This document shows, in pieces, positions 60,630-64,000 of a DNA stretch of 64,000 nt (position 1 is the stretch's first letter; each line of letters opens with the position of its first letter). The notes under the pieces are model-generated. The model worked only from the letters and a program-made list of their open reading frames with translations, ran no database searches and had not been told where the DNA came from. Origin of the DNA: Cladocopium goreaui (Eukaryota > Sar > Dinophyceae > Suessiales > Symbiodiniaceae); contig CAMXCT020006168.1 in the NCBI GenBank assembly GCA_947184155.2, forward strand, positions 1 through 64,000. The letters run 5' to 3'. The position numbers and the translations under genes were made by a program.

Positions 60630-62612
60630 ATGGCTGGAGGAGGAGAACGAAATTCATCAGGCAGAGCACACTCCTATTTTAGCGACGTGCGTGTCGATGA
60701 GAAAGAGTATGTGAGCGGTTTGCGTGCCGAACGACCCATTGAAATCAGGGTTGCAATGGCAGAAGCTGTCAAAGCTGGAATTGTGTTTTTCAGGACAGCC
60801 TCCGACGGCATTCTTACAAGTGACGTCGTCCCGCCACAATACATTATTTCTGTCGATGACACTGCCAAGAAGGTGAATTTGTATCGTCGCCAGCAGGAGG
60901 TCGCACAGTCTGCAGCAAGCAGTGGGGGAGAAGTTGGAGTCCAGCAGCTTGTCGAGACCTTTGAGGCCAAGGCATCAAAACGGACTGGTTCCAAGTCTCC
61001 GGCCGCCTCAACTGGCGCGCCCACTGCAACAGCATTTTTCCCAGGAAAGGTGAAGCCTCCGCCACCAAATGTGGCCCAACTTGCCGGTATGCCTGGATAT
61101 GCAAGCAGCAGATTGTTGCCCCCTCCTCCGAAGGGTGAAGCTCCAAAGCCTCCTGCAGCAAAGGTTGAAAGCCCAAAGACACCGCCAAAAGCACCTCCAA
61201 AACCATCACCGAAGGAAGGGACTTCTGCACCTCATGCACCAGAAGTTCCAAAAGCTGTGACCTCAGAAGTTGATGCAGCAGCAAAGGATGAACCTGCAAA
61301 GAAGAAGGCAGCCCTGACAAGCGTGCCCGCAGCTGTGCCTGCGGCATCATCAGCTGCGGCCTTCTTGGAGCCGGTATCAAAAGTTGCACCGCCAAAGGCA
61401 GTACAGAAAGATCCAAAAGCTCCAGTTGCAGAGTCACCCAAAAAGACGCCGGCATCAACATCAAAGTCACTGGTGCCAAAGCAGAAGTCTCGCCCTAAAG
61501 GCGATGACCAACCTTCAAAGAAAGAGGTGAAGAAGGAGGACAAGAAGCCGGTGCCGGTCAAGATTGAAGTCACACAATGTTCAAGATGTTTTGCACAAAC
61601 TTTCAAGGGACAGATTGAATGCGATGTGTGTGGATTGATGCTCGAAGGGGTGAACAAGGCCGACCGAACCAAGATTGCAGAACGCAGGAAGGCCGCCCTT
61701 CACAAGCTGGGCTTGTACTATGATTTTCGTGGTGAGTACCTGCAGAGCATTACACACAGTCAGCTTGAATCTTTGGGTTTGTTGGACGACCAGGCAAGAG
61801 GAAGCTCTAGTCCGGAAGCCAGTCTATTGGCAAGGGCAAAGAGTCGATTCGACCGTGCCTTGAGCTTGGGCTATGTGTCTGTGGCTGACAGGTTTGCCCA
61901 GGACGCCACATTCGCAGAGAGCGTGCTGAACGAGGGGGAGAACGAGTACGATTGTGAAAGGTACGACCTCCTCAAGTCTGCACATCTGCCAAAGCCAGGT
62001 CGTACCAAGGCTCAGGTCAAGATGGGTGTTTCTGAGCAATCTCAGCTGGAGCACAATGCTATGAGGCTGGTTTACTTGGATCTGGCAAGCCGTCTTGACG
62101 TCCCGAAGTCGTTCAGGTACATCGACCAGCCATGGTTCTACATGTACCGGACGGAAATCTACTCCGAGGAAGAGTACATTGACTACCTCAACCGGAATCC
62201 TGGACACAACCTTTTGTTGTCTTGTACTGGCGTTGACAACATTGCTGTTCATGATGCTGAACGTCATTTGAGGTGGATTAAGGGACAAAACGAGGAGCTG
62301 TACAAGCAGAACGCTGCGGAGAAGAAGAAACAGTCTGACAGGGCCCGCGAACAGAACGAGGCCAAGCGCAAAGCTGAGCAGACTGGTGCATACGGCCAGG
62401 GTCCCTCCAAGAAAGGCACCGCCAAACCGGTTGCCCGAACATCCACCGTAGAGGTAGCTTCATCATCAACGTCTGCAAGTCAGTGGATCAACCGCCCTCA
62501 GCAAAGTCAGTCCCACGATGATCGCCGTTACACTGGAGAATGGCAGAAGTGGCATGGGCGCTGGTATGAGAAAGTTATCAGGCATGGCCGTGTTGAATGG
62601 GAAGAGGGATAA
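60630..62612 (+). CDS. KptA-like C-terminal half, Pro/Lys-rich linker, zinc ribbon and unknown C-terminus
   Basis: The frame begins in the middle of the KptA-like domain: MAGGGERNSSGRAHSYFSDV, then GIVFFRTASDGILTSDVVPP, matching the G-I-x-F...NGV-x-L-T...VPP ending of Tpt1/KptA proteins. Next comes a ~200-residue Pro/Lys/Ala-rich linker (nt 60950-61560), a zinc ribbon CSRC...CDVC (61578-61631, C-x2-C-x10-C-x2-C), and a charged ~300-residue C-terminus ending HGRWYEKVIRHGRVEWEEG. The ATG at 60630 is probably not the real start, given the upstream frameshift. It is followed by 150 bases, then the polypurine tract and 3' LTR. Confidence 0.75.
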   Translation: MAGGGERNSSGRAHSYFSDVRVDEKEYVSGLRAERPIEIRVAMAEAVKAGIVFFRTASDGILTSDVVPPQYIISVDDTAKKVNLYRRQQEVAQSAASSGGEVGVQQLVETFEAKASKRTGSKSPAASTGAPTATAFFPGKVKPPPPNVAQLAGMPGYASSRLLPPPPKGEAPKPPAAKVESPKTPPKAPPKPSPKEGTSAPHAPEVPKAVTSEVDAAAKDEPAKKKAALTSVPAAVPAASSAAAFLEPVSKVAPPKAVQKDPKAPVAESPKKTPASTSKSLVPKQKSRPKGDDQPSKKEVKKEDKKPVPVKIEVTQCSRCFAQTFKGQIECDVCGLMLEGVNKADRTKIAERRKAALHKLGLYYDFRGEYLQSITHSQLESLGLLDDQARGSSSPEASLLARAKSRFDRALSLGYVSVADRFAQDATFAESVLNEGENEYDCERYDLLKSAHLPKPGRTKAQVKMGVSEQSQLEHNAMRLVYLDLASRLDVPKSFRYIDQPWFYMYRTEIYSEEEYIDYLNRNPGHNLLLSCTGVDNIAVHDAERHLRWIKGQNEELYKQNAAEKKKQSDRAREQNEAKRKAEQTGAYGQGPSKKGTAKPVARTSTVEVASSSTSASQWINRPQQSQSHDDRRYTGEWQKWHGRWYEKVIRHGRVEWEEG

Positions 62613-62770
62613 GTTGTGAAACTGCTTGCATTGACGATCGGTTTTTGTATCATAGCCGCTGAGTGTGTTTTCCCTTGGGTTTGCGAAGAGCCAGTTCGGT
62701 GAGGCAGGTCTTAAAGACCTCGCCCTGGTAAATGTGGCATCCTCGCCGTAACCGGCTCACCTGAGGGGGG
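62613..62770 (+). other. 3' untranslated region and polypurine tract of copia element 2
   Basis: Contains a 7-bp hairpin AGGTCTT-A-AAGACCT (about 62707-62721). It ends in GAGGGGGG (62763-62770), the likely polypurine primer directly before the 3' LTR. Confidence 0.8.
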
Positions 62771-62943
62771 TGTAAAAGCACCTCACATAAAACACACATG
62801 TATCATAGATATATACGACAGCATTGCGGCCCGAGTCAAAAGGGAGTTTGGGTCGTTGGCTTAACGGTTTTTGTCCTTTGTTTTAGGTTTATCAGTCTAT
62901 CTGGGGATAATAGGTATTACCCCTGCTGAAACCTGAAAATACA
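62771..62943 (+). repeat. 3' LTR of copia element 2
   Basis: 173 bp, TG...CA; about 3 differences from the 5' LTR by eye, so older than copia element 1 but still young. Confidence 0.92.
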
Positions 62944-62948
62944 GATTT
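62944..62948 (+). repeat. right target-site duplication of copia element 2
   Basis: GATTT, matching 45265-45269. Confidence 0.88.
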
Positions 62949-63269
62949 ATAACCCAGAAAAAAACAGCCCAGGATATTTCATTAATCTAAGCGATATTTT
63001 TTTTCTACGGCCACTACCCACTAAAAAATGGTGGTTCCTTCCCAAGCTACCAGAATTCTTAAGCCATAACCACAATTTTCTAACCACCTATAAAGATCCA
63101 TTAAACATTCATTCAACATCAATGATGTATCATTATTGGGACTCAAGTCAATATCTCCAGGAAAACCGCAACTAACTAGATCCGTTAACATCATTAACCG
63201 CCATTCCCTGATCCCGCTGCACTCATCAACTGCTGCTTCAAAAAAAGATATGAACTGCTCATCAGCAAA
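62949..63269. other. AT-rich non-coding spacer
   Basis: No supported gene or element. Confidence 0.5.
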
Positions 63270-63365
63270 CTTACTGGTGCTTAGTTTTTAGTGGGGGTTG
63301 CTGATCTGTAATTTTTCAAACATCATCCCAGCAACCCCAGCAACCCCCAGCAACCCTACGTTTAG
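63270..63365. mobile_element. MITE family C copy abutting an exon-like frame
   Basis: Left end CTTACTGGTGCTTAG, inverted core (CAGCAACCCCAGCAACCCCC), right end CTACGTTTAG. Compared with the copy at 16496 the final CACCAGTAAG is replaced by exon-like sequence, so TTTAG would act as a 3' splice site. Confidence 0.65.
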
Positions 63366-63469
63366 CACGCACGACTCCCTGCCCGAGGGACTCCACCCTG
63401 GCCGTCCTGGGCGGTCACGATTTCATGATCCGACCCATCCTGGCGGCGGGACTTCTGAAACTCCACGAG
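63366..63469 (+). other. candidate host exon, unknown product
   Basis: The frame reads DSTLAVLGGHDFMIRPILAA then GLLKLHE and ends at a donor-like GAG|GTGAAG. GC-rich against AT-rich flanks and strongly protein-like; family not recognised. Confidence 0.5.
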
Positions 63470-63959
63470 GTGAAGCCGGAGGGCGCGGCTGCGGCTGGGA
63501 TGATGGGAGGATGGCTGGTCTAAAAAATCTTGGATTTACCATGTTAGAACTAGAATCTACCAAGATCTTGGGATGATTTTCTAGAATTTACCATGTTAGA
63601 AGATATGACATCCAAGATATTTTACATCCTAATTTTATTTAATCTAGTACATCTTGGTTAACTAGTTGGGTATCTAGGTTAACAAGATGGCTTGAGGGCA
63701 GATGGGATGATTTTCGGGATCTTGGGATGAGACTCATTCTGTAATGGCCAACATGGAACATCCCCGCACTCAATGGAGGTTCGAGTGGGAAAATCAACAA
63801 AAAAGGGCCCTGGAGGATTCTGAATTGCCATTTTTGCTGCGATTTTTCACCCAAATCTGTGTGTGGGTGGTGAATTCCTCTGGCAAATTTTCAGCCATAA
63901 GTGGAGGAATATGGAGGAACATGAGATCTCCCACTGAAAAAAACATCTGTGTTTTTCAG
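63470..63959. other. intron-like region
   Basis: Repeated ATCTTGGGATGA and TTACCATGTTAGAA words (63537-63610). One + frame is open from about 63735 but without clear domain content. A GTGTTTTTCAG acceptor-like site ends it. Confidence 0.4.
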
Positions 63960-64000
63960 ATGGCGATGACGGCAGGCGAGGATGAGATTGAATGGAACTC
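63960..64000 (+). other. start of a candidate exon running off the window
   Basis: After GTGTTTTTCAG the frame reads MAMTAGEDEIEWN to the window edge. Confidence 0.3.

Larger units (their letters stand above)
45270..62943 (+). mobile_element. Ty1/copia LTR retrotransposon with gap and internal duplication (copia element 2)
   Basis: 173-bp LTRs (TG...CA) and a GATTT target duplication bracket the entire 17.7 kb. Inside is one N gap, and the segment before it (46531-51732) is repeated after it (51833-57034) at very high identity with scattered substitutions and indels. No LTR lies between the copies, so this is most simply one ~12.4 kb element whose middle has been represented twice in the assembly (alleles or paralogous copies), not two tandem elements. 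Beyond normal gag-pol it encodes a methyltransferase-like domain and a KptA-like domain after RNase H. Confidence 0.9.

Noticed and set aside
45270-62943. Two independent copia insertions in tandem
   Set aside because: No LTR lies between the internal copies, and one GATTT duplication brackets both; an assembly duplication at the N gap explains it better.
1-64000. Dinoflagellate spliced-leader (trans-splicing) sequence
   Set aside because: I looked for the CCGTAGCCATTTTGGCTCAAG motif and saw no copy on reading; a computed search on both strands would be needed to exclude it.

Overview
The window looks like nuclear DNA of a dinoflagellate alga, probably a Suessiales/Symbiodiniaceae-type genome (inference; the species cannot be read from the sequence). 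The reasons are very sparse host coding sequence in small exons, at least one apparent GC-AG intron, dense short inverted-repeat elements, and very large retrotransposon polyproteins with accessory domains. No bacterial-style operons, rRNA genes or CRISPR arrays are visible.

Layout. 1-1.2 kb: GC-rich minisatellite ending in a hairpin and a TA tract. 1.2-4.6 kb: AT-rich DNA packed with copies of a ~105 bp inverted-repeat element (family A). 4660-13068: an intact Ty1/copia element with identical 267 bp LTRs and one 2517-codon gag-pol frame. 13-27.7 kb: mostly intron-like or intergenic DNA with family A, B and C elements, a segmental duplication (17.0 and 20.9 kb), a broken LINE reverse-transcriptase tail (18.9 kb), a four-copy tandem duplication (22.7-24.8 kb) and scattered exon-like frames. 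27814-40057: a 12.2 kb non-LTR retrotransposon whose target-site duplication shows that it landed inside a family B element. 40.1-44.6 kb: exon-like pieces of an apparent F-box/kelch-repeat host gene on the + strand, with microsatellites in its introns. 45270-62943: a second, different copia element with 173 bp LTRs and the target duplication GATTT. It holds a 100-N assembly gap and a repeated ~5.2 kb internal segment. 62.9-64 kb: a family C element abutting an exon-like frame.

How the genes relate. The three large retroelements are autonomous-type elements (gag/ORF1, protease, integrase or AP-type endonuclease, RT, RNase H). Each also carries its own divergent domain resembling a C5-cytosine/Rossmann methyltransferase, at a different place in the polyprotein: between protease and integrase in copia 1, after RNase H in copia 2, and at the extreme C-terminus of the LINE-like ORF2. 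Copia 2 additionally encodes a Tpt1/KptA-like RNA 2'-phosphotransferase domain, and the LINE-like ORF2 has a >1,400-residue N-terminal extension with a module repeated four times.

The three short inverted-repeat families have unrelated sequences, but all have termini containing CTGGT...ACCAG, so each carries GT and AG intron boundaries in either orientation. Several copies abut exon-like frames. A filled/empty site comparison inside the window shows that family A duplicates TA. Together this suggests intron-generating elements (introners), which is an inference.
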